From positions 896,001 through 960,000 of the forward strand of contig NC_058051.1 in the NCBI RefSeq assembly GCF_020085105.1: DNA of 64,000 bases, read 5' to 3'. Below are positions 1 through 13,600 of this stretch, piece after piece (position 1 is the stretch's first letter; every line of letters begins with the position of its first letter). The DNA is from Siniperca chuatsi. Taxonomy: Eukaryota; Chordata; Actinopteri; Centrarchiformes; Sinipercidae. The notes under the pieces were generated by a model. The model saw nothing but the letters and a program-made list of their open reading frames with translations. It searched no databases and had not been told where the DNA came from. The position numbers and the translations under genes are program-made.

Positions 1-2210
1 TCTATACAGGACGTCTCTCTATACAACACGTCTCTATACGTCTCTCTATACAACACGTCTCTATACGTCTCTCTATACAGGACGTCTCTCTATACAACAC
101 GTCTCTATACGTCTCTCTATACAGGACGTCTCTCTATACAACACGTCTCTATACGTCTCTCTATACAGGACGTCTCTCTATACAGGACGTCTCTCTATAC
201 AACACGTCTCCATGCGTCTCTCTATACAGGACGTCTCTCTATACAACACGTCTCTATACGTCTCTCTATACAACACGTCTCTATACGTCTCTCTATACAG
301 GACGTCTCTCTATACAACACGTCTCTATACGTCTCTCTATACAGGACGTCTCTCTATACAACACGTCTCTATACGTCTCTCTATACAGGACGTCTCTCTA
401 TACAACACGTCTCTATACGTCTCTCTATACAGGACGTCTCTCTATACAACACGTCTCTATACGTCTCTCTATACAACACGTCTCTATACGTCTCTCTATA
501 CAGGACGTCTCTCTATACAGGACGTCTCTCTATACAACACGTCTCCATGCGTCTCTCTATACAGGACGTCTCTCTATACAACACGTCTCCATACGTCTCT
601 CTATACAAGATGTCTCTCTATACTGGACGTCTCTCTATACAACACTTCTCCATGCGTCTCTCTATACAGGACGTCTCTCTATACAACACGTCTCCATACG
701 TCTCTCTATACAGGACGTCTCTCTATACAACACGTCTCTATGCGTCTCTCTATACAGGACGTCTCTCTATACAACACGTCTCTATGCGTCTCTCTATACA
801 ACACGTCTCTATACGTCTCTCTATACAGGACGTCTCTCTATACAACACGTCTCCATGCGTCTCTCTATACAGGACGTCTCTCTATACAACACGTCTCCAT
901 ACGTCTCTCTATACAGGACGTCTCTCTATACAGGATGTCTCTCTATACAACACGTCTCTATGCGTCTCTCTATACAGGACGTCTCTCTATACAACACGTC
1001 TCTATGCGTCTCTCTATACAACACGTCTCTATGCGTCTCTCTATACAGGACGTCTCTCTATACAACACGTCTCTATGCGTCTCTCTATACAACACGTCTC
1101 TATACGTCTCTCTATACAGGACGTCTCTCTATACAACACGTCTCCATGCGTCTCTCTATACAGGACGTCTCTCTATACAACACGTCTCCATACGTCTCTC
1201 TATACAGGACGTCTCTCTATACTGGACGTCTCTCTATACAACACGTCTCCATGCGTCTCTCTATACAGGACGTCTCTCTATACAACACGTCTCCATACAT
1301 CTCTCTATACAGGACGTCTCTCTATACAGGACGTCTCTCTATACAACACGTCTCTATGCGTCTCTCTATACAGGACGTCTCTCTATACAACACGTCTCTA
1401 TGCGTCTCTCTATACAGGACGTCTCTCTATACAACACGTCTCTATGCGTCTCTCTATACAGGACGTCTCTCTATACAACACGTCTCTATGCGTCTCTCTA
1501 TACAACACGTCTCCATGCGTCTCTCTATACAGGACGTCTCTCTATACAACACGTCTCCATACGTCTCTCTATACAGGACGTCTCTCTATACAACACGTCT
1601 CCATGCGTCTCTCTATACAGGACGTCTCTCTATACAACACGTCTCTATGCGTCTCTCTATACAGGACGTCTCTCTATACAACACGTCTCTATACGTCTCT
1701 CTATACAGGACGTCTCTCTATACAACACGTCTCTATACGTCTCTCTATACAACACGTCTCTCTATACAACACGTCTCCATGCGTCTCTCTATACAGGACG
1801 TCTCTCTATACAACACGTCTCTATACGTCTCTCTATACAACACGTCTCTCTATACAACACGTCTCTATACGTCTCTCTATACAACACGTCTCTATACGTC
1901 TCTCTATACAACACGTCTCTATACAACACGTCTCCATACGTCTCTCTATACAACACGTCTCTATACAACACGTCTCCATACGTCTCTCTATACAACACGT
2001 CTCTATACGTCTCTCTATACAACACGTCTCTCTATACAACACGTCTCTATACGTCTCTCTATACAGGATGTCTCTCTATACAACACGTCTCCATGCGTCT
2101 CTCTATGCAGGACGTCTCTCTATACAACACGTCTCCATACGTCTCTCTATACAGGACGTCTCTCTATACAACACGTCTCCATACGTCTCTCTATACAGGA
2201 CGTCTCTCTA
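1..2210. repeat. Minisatellite array of 17-bp and 10-bp units
   Basis: The stretch is a tandem array built from two 17-bp modules, GTCTCTCTATACAGGAC and GTCTCTCTATACAACAC, and a 10-bp module, GTCTCTATAC. These often combine into a 44-bp composite. Variants carry CATGC or CATAC in place of TATAC. From about 1740 to 2050 the AGGAC module almost disappears and the order changes, so the array has sub-blocks. It stops abruptly at 2210, where unique sequence starts, and continues past the left edge, so its full length is unknown. No unit contains a stop codon in any + frame, so long overlapping reading frames (482-698 codons) appear here. They are low-complexity artefacts of the repeat. Most modules contain an ACGT CpG. 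Confidence 0.97.
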
Positions 2211-2612
2211 GCGTCCCTCAACAACAGCTCTGTGGACGAGAGTCTCAGCTGCCACACTTTGTCACCTGTGTGCAGCTCTCAGAGACGGTCATGCTTAAAT
2301 TAGAATAGCGACCCGGCTGTTAAAAATACTTACAGCATACGTTCTCATTTCCTCCCAAACACCAGCTTGTTGCTGTCAGCGAGTCAAACTGTACCCGCTA
2401 ACATTAGTTAGTATAAGTTCTTCATCATTACTATATACTCCTTATTCCCCAGCTTCACATTGTGTACAAGGGAACAAGGCAATAATAAGCAAAACAATAA
2501 ATATATTTCAATTGACATATTAATGATATAAAATTCCAAATAATGTCAAACCACACTGGTTTATGACTGCAATAATTGACATACGAGGGTTTCACGTGAC
2601 AGCAGTCCAGTC

Positions 2613-2643
<31 letters not shown>

Positions 2644-2829
2644 GAGCTGCAGCACACAGCGTTCGGTACACTGTGTCCCAGCACGTTTACAGCTCTGTGT
2701 CCTCGGCCTGGAAACTGATGGCTGGGAGCGAAATGAGAGCTCAGCTCATCTGTGAAGCACAGCGGCAGCATGCAGGGAGCAGTGCTGCCCCCTATCTGCC
2801 AGCACAGGACGCACCGCAGCCAAACATTT
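2211..2829. other. Intergenic sequence with a (GT)n microsatellite
   Basis: I see no gene here. A (GT)n run occupies about 2614-2642. The rest is unique-looking AT-rich sequence between the minisatellite and a mariner-like element. Confidence 0.6.
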
Positions 2830-3968
2830 TACTCACAGTTTTTCTCAACTGCTAAAACACTAAACCCTACTGAACCAAACGCTCAGCTGCCTGAACCCAC
2901 TGATTGAATCAATCGCTCTTTTGGCAAAACCATCAGCGCTTCTCACCTGTTCAGACACAACTCGCCGACACGTTTTCACTGTGATGCACCCGTGCTGCAT
3001 GACGGTGAGCACAGGTGACAAAAGTCAAACACAGTTAAAGCACAGATGTCACCACTTGAACACAACAACTCAAAACTGATCCCACTTGTGGCGAATGACG
3101 TGAGGGAACATGTGAAGTAAGCCAGCTCAGAGAGCGCTGGTCTGTGAGGCCCTGCAACGGATAGAAACCTGAGAGGAAGAGGAGGTCGAGGTGGTCAGCG
3201 AAGACCAGGAACAGTAATATCTGATGAACTCAGAGCGACTGGGACTGACCATGTTCCTGTCCGTGGTGTGAGCATGAGGGAGGCTGGACAAAGGGTCCAA
3301 CCAAACACCAGCAGAGTCACTGTGGCCACCATAACCCCAAGATTTAGAGAAGAGGACAGGTAATTACCTTTTTTGACATTATAGTACAGCATGTAAATGT
3401 TGACAGCAATTACTGTATGACATGCTATATCCTGTACCACAGTACACTGTCAGTAAATATGTTTCAGTACATCACTGCACCAATATACTGCAGTGTTGTA
3501 ATGGAGGGCTGGTCTAACTGTTTGTAGGCCTGGTATTCATGTATATTTCTGTACTGTATTTTTACATGAGCTTCCTGCACACCAGCGGCAAACGCATAAG
3601 ATTTTGTCTTTTTGTCCAAGTGCTAAATGCACAGGTTTGTTTTGTTTTGCAACATGCATTTAGCCCACAGTGAACAATAAACACTTATTTCTCCAGCTTC
3701 ATGTCCCGAGCATTGTGTTTTCTATTGTTCTACGTAGTGTTTAGCGACTGTTCAGTAGTGTTTTTAATTTTGATTGACTCGGGGCGATTTGACAACACAT
3801 TTCAGTTCTGAGCACAGACTGAACTGTTTTGAGGTGAAGGTTTGGTTTTGCAAGAAGAGTCTGAGGTTTTGTGAATGTAGCTTGAAAATTGTGTTTTGTG
3901 CTCACAGTTTAGAGAAAAGGAGAGCAGCTTTCAAGAAATGTGTCTTAGCAATCGAGAAACTGTAAGTA
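2830..3968 (+). mobile_element. Degenerate Tc1/mariner (IS630)-like element with terminal inverted repeats
   Basis: The left end begins TACTCACAGTTTTTCTC. The reverse complement of the right end begins TACTTACAGTTTCTCG. The two ends stay similar over about 30 bp (roughly 26 matches by eye, one gap) and finish in ..GCTAAAACAC and ..GCTAAGACAC. TA at both edges fits the TA target preference of the Tc1/mariner superfamily. The interior, about 1.1 kb, keeps only an N-terminal transposase remnant at 3172-3363, so the element is an internally deleted, non-autonomous copy. The superfamily assignment rests on recalled similarity of that remnant and on the ends. Confidence 0.65.
3172..3363 (+). pseudogene. 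Transposase N-terminal helix-turn-helix remnant
   Basis: This is an open frame of 63 codons ending in TAA. It starts with an RG-rich stretch and contains VISDELRA, then GVSMREAGQRVQPNTSR and VTVATI. The pattern of a basic RG-rich stretch, a first helix pair and then 'S.REAG..V..N....TV..I' matches the DNA-binding N-terminus of mariner/IS630-like transposases that I recall from fish genomes. No DDE/D catalytic domain follows; the sequence after 3363 is AT-rich noncoding. It has no upstream ATG in a good context. It is a fragment inside the 2830-3968 element and not a host gene. Confidence 0.6.
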
Positions 3969-4610
3969 AAAGTATAAAAGTATTTGCAGCAAAAAGCACT
4001 TATATCCCCTCCATGTATGCAAATAGTCAGCTTGGACCAATAATGTGTGTCTGATATGTTTTTTCCACAAAAAAAAGTATAATTTCCACATTAAAATCCT
4101 TAAAAAGGCTTAAAACTGCAGAATCTATGAACATGCAAATGCTGTTCACTTCTAAAGTTTCCTGCTGGACCCAAGATGTCTCCTGCTCAAGTTTCTACAT
4201 CACACAGGTGCAGATCGGACCGGGATTGGCTTCCAAACTACTTGTGATGTCACAAATCATACACATAGGCTCCGCCCCTCAAACGTACTCATCAGGCAGC
4301 AGAATGGGCCCCGTCGTTCATATCCTATATTATCCGATTATTATTATTACTCTAACATTAATATTAATGTTGTAGCCGGTCGAGGTGGAGCTAATTTTAA
4401 CTACCATACTTCATATACTTTAGTTGGTAGTTTAACCCTTAACACTACATCATTTTGGAACCCATTAAAGGTTTTAAAGTGTGTAAAGTTTGAATCTGAA
4501 AAGTAACTAAAGCTTAATGTAGTGGAGTACAAGTATAAAGTAGCTTAAAACGGAAATACACAAGAACAGCAAAACTGTTTACTCAAGTACAGTAAAAGTA
4601 CTTATCATTA
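3969..4610. repeat. Probable dispersed teleost repeat (GTACTT/AAGTA-rich)
   Basis: The left part has 'aagtaaaagtataaaagta' and the right part 'tttactcaagtacagtaaaagtactt'. Strings of this type are very common in fish non-autonomous DNA transposons. I could not define clear inverted ends or a target duplication, so boundaries are approximate. Confidence 0.35.
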
Positions 4611-7600
4611 TGATCAACTATTACTATTAATTATTTACCACTACAATTAAATATAGACCTCTTTTCTGTTTGCTGACTTATAAAGTGAATGATTATGTCA
4701 ATATTATAGTCGTAAGGGTTACGGGTCACTGTCATGGTTCCTGGGAGCAGATCCTGTCCCAATGCTAGTCCAACGTCGACTCCCCAGCTCTCTGTCTGTG
4801 TAACAGTGCAGCCCACATGTGAGGTTTCGGCAGAGTTTGAACGGGAGGAATGATTACAGCGACAGATAACTCTTTCGCTGTACATACAGACAGGTGAGTG
4901 CTGTTTTCACTGCGCGTCACTTCAGCCAAACAGCCTCCCTGCTTCTCTGCTGCCTGGACTGTCTCACCTGCAGCTATAAAACAAGATTTCAGTGCACCGC
5001 CTCTGTCAAACTGACTGGACATAGATCCGAAGTGAAACCAGAACTTCCGGGTTCTGTTCCAGAAGTAAGAAAACCTCATTCAAAATGCACAACAGCGCTA
5101 AAAACTAGAAGCACGGCCTTGGAACAGAGCCGTGTGGCTCGCTTTAGATAAGGACGGTCGTTTACTGGAAAACAATCTAATATTGTTGTTTATCCAATGA
5201 ACACCATTTCCCATAAACCCGCAGAGATTACAGCTAGGAAGACGAAAAAAGCCTTTAGAAGAGAGGGTTGGTGAGTTTTGTGGAAAGGGATAAAACCAAG
5301 TTACAGTGACGTTAGAACCCACGCTGCCTCGCTTCCAGTTCTGTCTGTACTCACAAACAAATTGTGGTTTAACTTTGTTAAAATCACGAATGCTTCAGTT
5401 TCTAATATCCACGGCTGCAGCGGAGCCGATTTAACACGCTTCATTATTTCAGAAAGACCCATGAAAGAAATGCTGAATGAGAGATTGTACTGAGCTACAG
5501 AAGCAGATGCGTCTCGCCTCGTTCCTCATGACACAGAACATTCGCCTTTGAGACTGAAGTTTCATCCATTAGTGACACCTGCTCAAGAGCAACACGGGAA
5601 GAAGAAGGCGGACGAGCAGGGTTCACTTCCAGGTAGTGTTTGGTCATCACATTTTGGAGGTTTTGGATTCAGAGATTCGTAGCATATTGATCAGCAGTTC
5701 CTAACCTGGGAGTCGGGACCCTCATGAGGGGTCACGAGATGATCAAGAGGACAGGAAAGCAGATAAAAACATGTTTCTGCTACATACAGTTATGCTAATG
5801 TTAGCATGCTAACACGCTAAGCTAACATGCTGAACATCATACCCGAACATCAGCATGTTAGCGTTGTCATCGGCTGCAGACTCTTAGTCTGTTTTCTAGT
5901 GAACTACTCGATCGTTTTACTTCCTCAGGCCTCTAAATATAATTTTCTATTAAAACAGAGGAAAAAAATCACTCTTTGGTTGAACTGGTCACAACTTTTA
6001 GACACATGCAACTGTGTCGCACGTAAACGTTACTCTGTTTTATGGAGAACCACTCATTTAGAGGACACCTGTAGAGTCACAGCTGATCAGTGCTTAAGAT
6101 ACAGTGTTAGTATGTGTCATGGTTTGAGGGTCTGTGTTTGGTTATTTCCTGTTTTATTGTGAAATATTCTCCTTGCCTCCCGGCAGTTTGGATTGGCCCT
6201 AATTAAGTTCACCTGTGTGTAGTTATCCCGCCCTCACCTGTGTGCATCGTCTCGGTGATTCCTTTGTTCTTTGTCAGTTCGTCCCAGCTGCTATGTTGGT
6301 TTTGGCTTCGCTAATGTTTGGACTGTCACCTGTTTGGTACCTGCCTGTCTGTATATGTATTTACATGTATAGTGACTTTGAAAATATCATTACTTGCATT
6401 ACATGTACAACTCCAACCCAGTTTTGCCAAAATAAACATATTATACACAACAACAGCAGGTCCTCTGGAACGCCACAAACTGATTAACACGCTAATAATT
6501 ACTAAAATGCTAACGCTAGGTAGCTCCAACAATGTGAGAATCATGCGATCAGAATGTTAAAAATAGATAAATAAAGTTTATTTTCCAGCATCATAGACCC
6601 GAGGTGGACTTATTCATCAGTCTGATGTTATGTGTGATTTCCAGTGTTTCTATATTTGCTTGTGTTTTCTGTATTTGCAGCTTTGTTTTGTGGTGATGAT
6701 GTTTTCTTAAATTACAGCCTTTAATGTCCTAAAGCCACAGCACCATTAACTACTAAGCAATACTACTAATGACTTAATTAATGTAACTATTAATAACCAA
6801 AAAACAATCCCTGACAAACAAAATATTGTGTTGTAAATGTTAAATTTGCAGCACCAGCCATGATGATGTACACAGCACAACAACTACATCCTCTTCCTGT
6901 GTGCGCTGTAACAAATGATTAATACATACACTCTGTCTCCAGACACTAAAACTGTTCATAAAACGTCCAAAACCGTGTGAATAATTCAGCAGCAGATTTT
7001 ATTCTGATGAATAAGGTGTGCTGCACTCTGCTGTCACTGCTGCTTTAACTGTGATTTCCTGTTTGTGACATTGTCATGAACACAGGAGGTGATGAAGCTT
7101 CTGTCTGACCTGATGAAGAAGAGGCTCGCCACAGCTGGAGGCTGCCCCCTGCTGGTGAATGATCAACAGGCACCACACAGACAGCACACAGTCACCCACA
7201 TCTGCTGGATCAATAAGTGATTATAGGAAACGCCTTGACCTGTCGTTCGGATCTTCAGCCCCTGTCAGACATTTAAATGATTCGTTTGAATTACAACCCA
7301 ATCAGAGTCTTCTGCAAGATAGAGGATCACTTATTTATGCAAATCTTTTCACGCCAACAACAGTGGCGACATATTTGTGAAAGATGACGTTAAAAACAAG
7401 CAGCTGCTTCTTCTTCACACACATTCTCCGCTCGTTTATGAGTGTGTGATGGGATATTTCAAGCACAGCAAGTATAATTAACTTTGAGCAAATAAAATAC
7501 CCTTCTGTGTTCAATAAATGCGTTTCCTATAAGCACACAATATTAACTATTATAACTAATATTTGTTTTACTCATTTGCCCTCTGAAACCCTTATTTATG

Positions 7601-10600
7601 ATTTAACTTGTAGTGAAACTTAGAATAGAATTTAAAATGTATGTTTTTCTGTTGAGTCACGTCAAAAACTAATTTTCATGAGCAATGAAGTTTTTCTGAT
7701 TCTGAACTTTTCCATTGATCCCATTCTATTGATTTCCTGGCTGTAGCGGGTTTAAAACACTGGTGTTAGTCCTTGTTTTAACCCCATTTGGGCAACGTAT
7801 CTTCTGGGATACAGTTCAAGTAAAAAAACATTACATTTGTTATTATTCAATTAGTAGTCTAAAACAGCAATATTATCAAAATATAATATCCTGAAATTAT
7901 TACAGACCTGAAATAGCACAAACATCGTAAAACGGCAACAGGTGCTGTGTGTTGACAAATAGGCGTCTGTTGCATCCGGTGGTCACAACGCAAAAATACC
8001 ACAACACACAGAGGACGAAGAAGCTCCAAATGGTGCACTGAGTTCTTTAAGACGTGGAAAATCTTCCCAGCCATAACCATAGAGTCGTATTTTCATTTCA
8101 TACATGATAATGTCGGCATTCATTAACGAGATTTAACTGTCAAACACACCGACCAGGAGCTGCGTACGGAAGCAGACCTTTATGGACATTGTTTATAGAG
8201 TGCAGATCAGGAGGTCGAATCGGAAGGCGTAATTTACAGGCCTGTATAAACTGGCCTGAGCTGTGTCTTCCTGCTCTAATCCCGCATGTCTTGGCCTTTA
8301 TCTCCAGAGCTAATCAAAATGACGCTGCAGACGGATCTGGAGAGACCGTGAGCCTGTTTGATTTAGGATGCGGCTAATCTCTGCAGGACTCCCACTGCTG
8401 GTTCTGCTTCATCCTCGAGCCGAGGGATGAAAGGAAATGAATCTTACAAATGTTTGTGACGTTAGACCGTGTCGGTTGGATTTACTGTAAGTTGGTGTTC
8501 TGTTCGAGGAAGAAGTTAAAGTATTACTTTCAGGTATTTCATATGAGCCCTGTGTAGAGTTTGGCTCGTGGGTCAGGGATGCAGTCGTTAATGTCACGTC
8601 CTTGTACAGTATGGTGTTCATGCCGTGACTCGTGCACTCACGGACAGTGACCCTGGCAGCCTCGCGGGATGTTACGATGTTATATTGTGGAGCTCCGGCC
8701 GCACCGCTCGGCTCCACTCCTGGGAAGCAGCTGCATTTCCACTCCAGCACTGAGGCGTCCAGCAGGATTAGGGCCAAACAGATCGATGCAGCGTCACCAC
8801 AAACCAGAAGGGCATCAGGCAGCAACACTTAGCTGACCGGAGGCTTCGTCTGTGTGTCACCTGAAACCACTTTACACAGTGACTGGCCAGGTGTGAGCAG
8901 GTGTGGAAGTAGGCAGACGAGCTTCTTTCTCACGCTCTCTTTTTTTATTCCTCAGCCAGCCGCAGGGCCAACGGCACGAACGTCCTCGCGGAGCACGTTT
9001 ACTTCACCGTGTCGTGTCAGTACTTTTACTGAAGTAACGGATCTGAACACGTCTGGACAGCACCGAGCTGTGTGTGTGCCGGTGCCAGAGGGAGGCAGCT
9101 TGCGTTAGGAACATGCAACACGTGGAGTGCTATTCGTGCATAATGTGTATTTACAATAAAATGGCTGCACAACGTTAAAGGCCAACACCGGGCCCTGTCT
9201 GGTTGAAAGCCTGTCGGGTCACTCTTCAGCTCTCCGATAAAAACACCAACATCGCATCTGCCATGTTGGATATCTGATTTCTGTCGGATCTGGACCGGAC
9301 TGGGGCTAACCCTGATTAGCACGTGGCCCAGGAAATCCAAAACAGATGCAATCAGATTCGTGACGTGGCAAAGTGTAAATCCAGATGTTTGGATTTTATC
9401 CAGATACCAGACACTTGACAAGTGTAAATGGGGGCCGAATGTAAAAATAACAACACCTCTTATGATCGTTTCAGATAAATGAGGCGTTTGTGGCGATCGT
9501 TTGTCCTTCAGTAGGAACCCTTTTAGAAACAGACACTTATATAACCGAGGAGCTGAAATTCTAGATGAAGACGTGTGACAGAGCTGTCAGAGACGCGCGT
9601 TTGATGCTTCTCAGTTGTGAACCTTCAGACTGAAACTAATTACACAGGAAAACCTGAGAGACGCTCCATCACTGTCAACATGCAAGTCAACAGGAAGTGT
9701 GGACCTCTGATCGTCATGGCAACAGTCCTGCTCTGCTAAGTTGGGGAGTAAAGAGGCTGACGTTTTGCGATGGACACCCTCGGCGCACGTGTAACTATTT
9801 CGTCGTCGTAACTTCTCCGTGGTGCAAGCGCTTTTATTGTAGTAATGCATAAATCACAGCCTGGTAATAATTTACAGGATAACTCGGCTACGTTTGAACC
9901 TACAGCTGCTGCGGCAGCCTGGTCTTTATACACCGAGACAGAGCCAGTTCATTTCCAACCAATCAGCAGCACTGTGAGCTGGGCGAGGGAGGGGGCATGC
10001 GATTGGCTCAAAGGTGAGATGGTGGTAAAACTGCAACAGACTGCAATAAAGGCATTTCTGTAATTATTGATATGATTTACACTCTTTGTTCATGCGTTTA
10101 TTTATTTCATGATGTCTTTTGTATTTAGCTAACACTGAGCGTGAGCGAGCTGTTTCCAGCCGCAGGACGAGCAGGACGAGCAGGATCTGGCCTCCTGTTG
10201 ATCAGTATCAGATCCCGGCACGGTGGACTCGGCAGCAATGACGATCAGCACCACAGGCTTCGTCCCACGTTCCCCACGTGCGTCTGCAGCTTTCGGCGCG
10301 GCCGACAACACGACACGAGTCTTTCTGCTAATGAGTTTGTCACATCCCACAGATGAGGGCGTCTTCGCTAATGAACTTCAGCAAACGTCCTCTGTCCTCG
10401 TCAGCGCGTGAGAGCGCTGAGCTGGTGAGTCACAGGAGCCAGACTCATCAGCCGCCCGGCTCTGGACATGAGAGGGACATCTGAATGGCCTGATGAGAGC
10501 GCACCGCTAGAACAAAGGCATGCTGGGAGCCAGATGATTGCAGCTCAGAGGACAAAAAGACACGTTCAAGGCTGATGGATCATCTCGCGACTGAGACCAA

Positions 10601-13600
10601 AGTCATTGTGTCTGAGCGGATGAAGCCAGTGATTAAGGCCGCCATCATCCGCTCACTGATGTTTTAATTGAAGTGGCCAGATATAATTAGGATTACTGAG
10701 ATGGTGTGCACAGGGTGGAGGGGGTCACGGTTCGTCCGGGCTGCTCTGTAGAGCGCGATGCTCTTTACTGAGAGGCGAAAGAGAAGTGATGAAATTACAG
10801 CCGTGAAAAATGTCATTTTATTGGGAGCACAACATCAATTACTGAATTTCTGAAAATGAAAATGACTCCACACAACAGCTCGCCCAGAACGCAGGCGGGA
10901 AAATGTCCAGTAACACCAGATATGTGATATGCACGAAGACTTCGGTGGAACACATGTTACCGATCAAACTGAATATAACACTGACTACAGACGGCAATCC
11001 ACGATGTCGTGTAAAGAAGTTATTTACCGATTGTTTTTCTGCTCAGCTTGTTTCGTACTGCGAGGACAGAGAGAAAGAGCATCAAAGGGAACCGAATGCT
11101 GAGCTGTTAGCGTCTCAGAGGCAGCGGCCCTGCATGCGACTGCAGACCTGCGAGCAAATACGTGTGACATGTGTGCGACTACCAGGTCTCACATGGTCCA
11201 GATCTCCAGGTCCTTATTAATCCACAGCCAGGGATGTTTTAGTTCTGCAGTTCACTTGTTTTTCTGCTCAGCTGCGTCGATCTCATTCAGGCTCGTTGCT
11301 ATTTCCTGTCGCTAGTTTTATACGCAGGTAGCCAGCTGTGAAGGAAGACGATTGGCTGGTCGTTACTCCAACACTAAACAGCCTGATTGCTGAACAAATG
11401 TGAGATGCGGCTGGTGATTCAGAGGTGCGGAACCAGGCTGTAGATGATTACTGACACACGTTCAGGCCTGCCTCCAAACAAAGGCCTTTAGAATGATTAC
11501 AATCTGTTTAATCATCACTGCGTTCCCGGATCACTAGGGTGACTACAACGTTATCGTCACCAGCTGTACCGAGGGCTAAAACTACAATAATATGTCCCAA
11601 GACGTCTGTGATCTGTTTGCAGGGATTTTAATGAGTGAGCTGGATGGGGGGGCACTCATTATCTGTATCATCACCATGAGACGCTGGTGAATAACTATCT
11701 AAACCTCAGGACCACGGGAACTTAATTACGGTGCACAAAGGAAGTGTGAAACATTGCAATAACGGGAAAAGTTTTCAGTTTTCAGTTCAGTTTTCGTTGC
11801 TGAGGCGCCGTCTCCCCCTGCTGACGTGCTCTGGATAAACACTCGTTTATTAGCTTCATCCAGCTAAAACGAAAGCAGTCTAACGCAACAGCTTCAGGGT
11901 CATTTTGGAGGCTGTAGTTGGCGATGCTGTTGAACTGTACTGCGTTATACTAAGATGTGTTCGATCCCCAGTTAAGACACCGCACCCCATTAAATATGCT
12001 GGTCCTTTTTACATTACTATGACTGTTATTACAGATCCAGCAAAACAGTCTGGAGCTCTTTGGTCTCCTGCAGCAGCAGACACGAACGCGTCGATGACCC
12101 CGGCAGCGTTCGTGTCTGTATAAACAACATACAATACGAATGAAAGAAATCAGACAGCTTTATTGGAACGTGTCACTTCCGGTCTTCGAGCTAAGCATAA
12201 CTGAACATGTGTGTATTTTGTGATATTGTTGTTGTCGTCAATGGGCAGCGACAGGCGTCAGATCAGCATCACATTGGTTGTGTCCAGACTGTATGGAAGT
12301 GCATAAACTGATTTCTGCATCTTTATGCCATAAAACAACAGAACACCCGAGTGACGCAGCGTGACACAGTATTTCAGTCCATCGACTTCTGTTCAACATC
12401 AGACTCTTTACGGCGAACATGTATTTCTCATCTCGTACACTTCTCTCCAAAGTGTCACTGCTTGAAAAATGTCCGTCGTTCAAGCCGCTTTATATCAATT
12501 TGCACTGCAGACTCTTTCATTTCACGGCACGCAGCCCAGATGCCGGCGATGACGTCACCGCGCCTGATACGGCTGTTCGAGACCAGCGGAGTGCACGCAT
12601 CACGTCTCGTCACAGAGTCCTCCTGCCAGACTGAAACGCTCTTAATAATCAGTTATTCTTAAAGAAGAACTCGCTTTAAAGCTGCACTTTCACAGAACAC
12701 AACAACCAGCTGGAAATGCTTCACGGCTGACGTGTTATCACCGTGTATATCCGACACGGTGAACGTGTGAGCAAACAGCACATGTGAGAGACCACGCAGT
12801 CTCCGTCCACAGAACTATATATCAGCAATGTGACAAGGAAAGACGAGCGAGCGTGATTTAATGACCCAATGTGCAATATGTGACCTGCCTACAGCGTTTG
12901 ACCCCGTCTACACCTGAGGACGACCCCATCACATCCACAGCCTGCACGAGCAGCAGCTAATAAAACACACAGCTGTGCGTGGACATCAAAGAGCAGAAAA
13001 ACGATGAGCCTGGGATCAATAACAGATGGAACGAGAAGACGCTTTTAATTAAACCGAGCCGGGGAAACGTTAACTCGGCCCAGCACGAGAGACGCCGTCA
13101 TTTCAATTTATGACGAGCTGGCGGACACAGATTTAATTTAAACTGATACCTAACGGGACAGAAGAGGACAGCAAACCCACAGCTCTGGTTTCTCGCGCTG
13201 GGATTCAGCGAGGCCATTAAAATGTGACTTACAGTCGCGTCAAACGTCTCATCAACAGCCGACGACACTCAACAACAATAAAGCCTGAGAGTCGACACTC
13301 AGCGCAGCTAATGCATCAGCGAGAGATGCTTTTTTCTCTCGACTTCGATACAAGACAGATTTTCTGATTATTATCCAACACAGAGTTGTGTGATGAAACT
13401 GTGTTTTGTAGTTCCCTTCGGGCTACTCAGAAGAGTGAATAAATAACACGCATGAGAAGTTCTTCACGCGCTGGAGTCTAAAGACGACTGCAGTCATTGA
13501 TCATGCTCCGAGTCGCACGGCCATTTGATCCATAGTGTGTGTGTGAGCTCCTCTCCTTCTACCAATCACATATAATCATCTATATATCATCAGAGCTGGC

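Noticed and set aside
212..2308. Three very long overlapping open frames (482-698 codons) with SLY/RLS/TSL repeats
   Set aside because: They arise because the minisatellite units contain no forward stop codons. The same DNA is open in all three frames, the peptides are low-complexity, and the ends coincide with the array edge.
7081..7210. Possible last exon reading EVMKLLSDLMKKRLATAGG to a TGA
   Set aside because: A passable acceptor and stop exist, but no other exon was found nearby and 'ctgccccctgctggtg' is a very common fish genomic string.
8409..8832. Overlapping frames on both strands (139 and 66 codons)
   Set aside because: No recognisable motif, no splice partners, and frames open on both strands in GC-richer DNA occur by chance.
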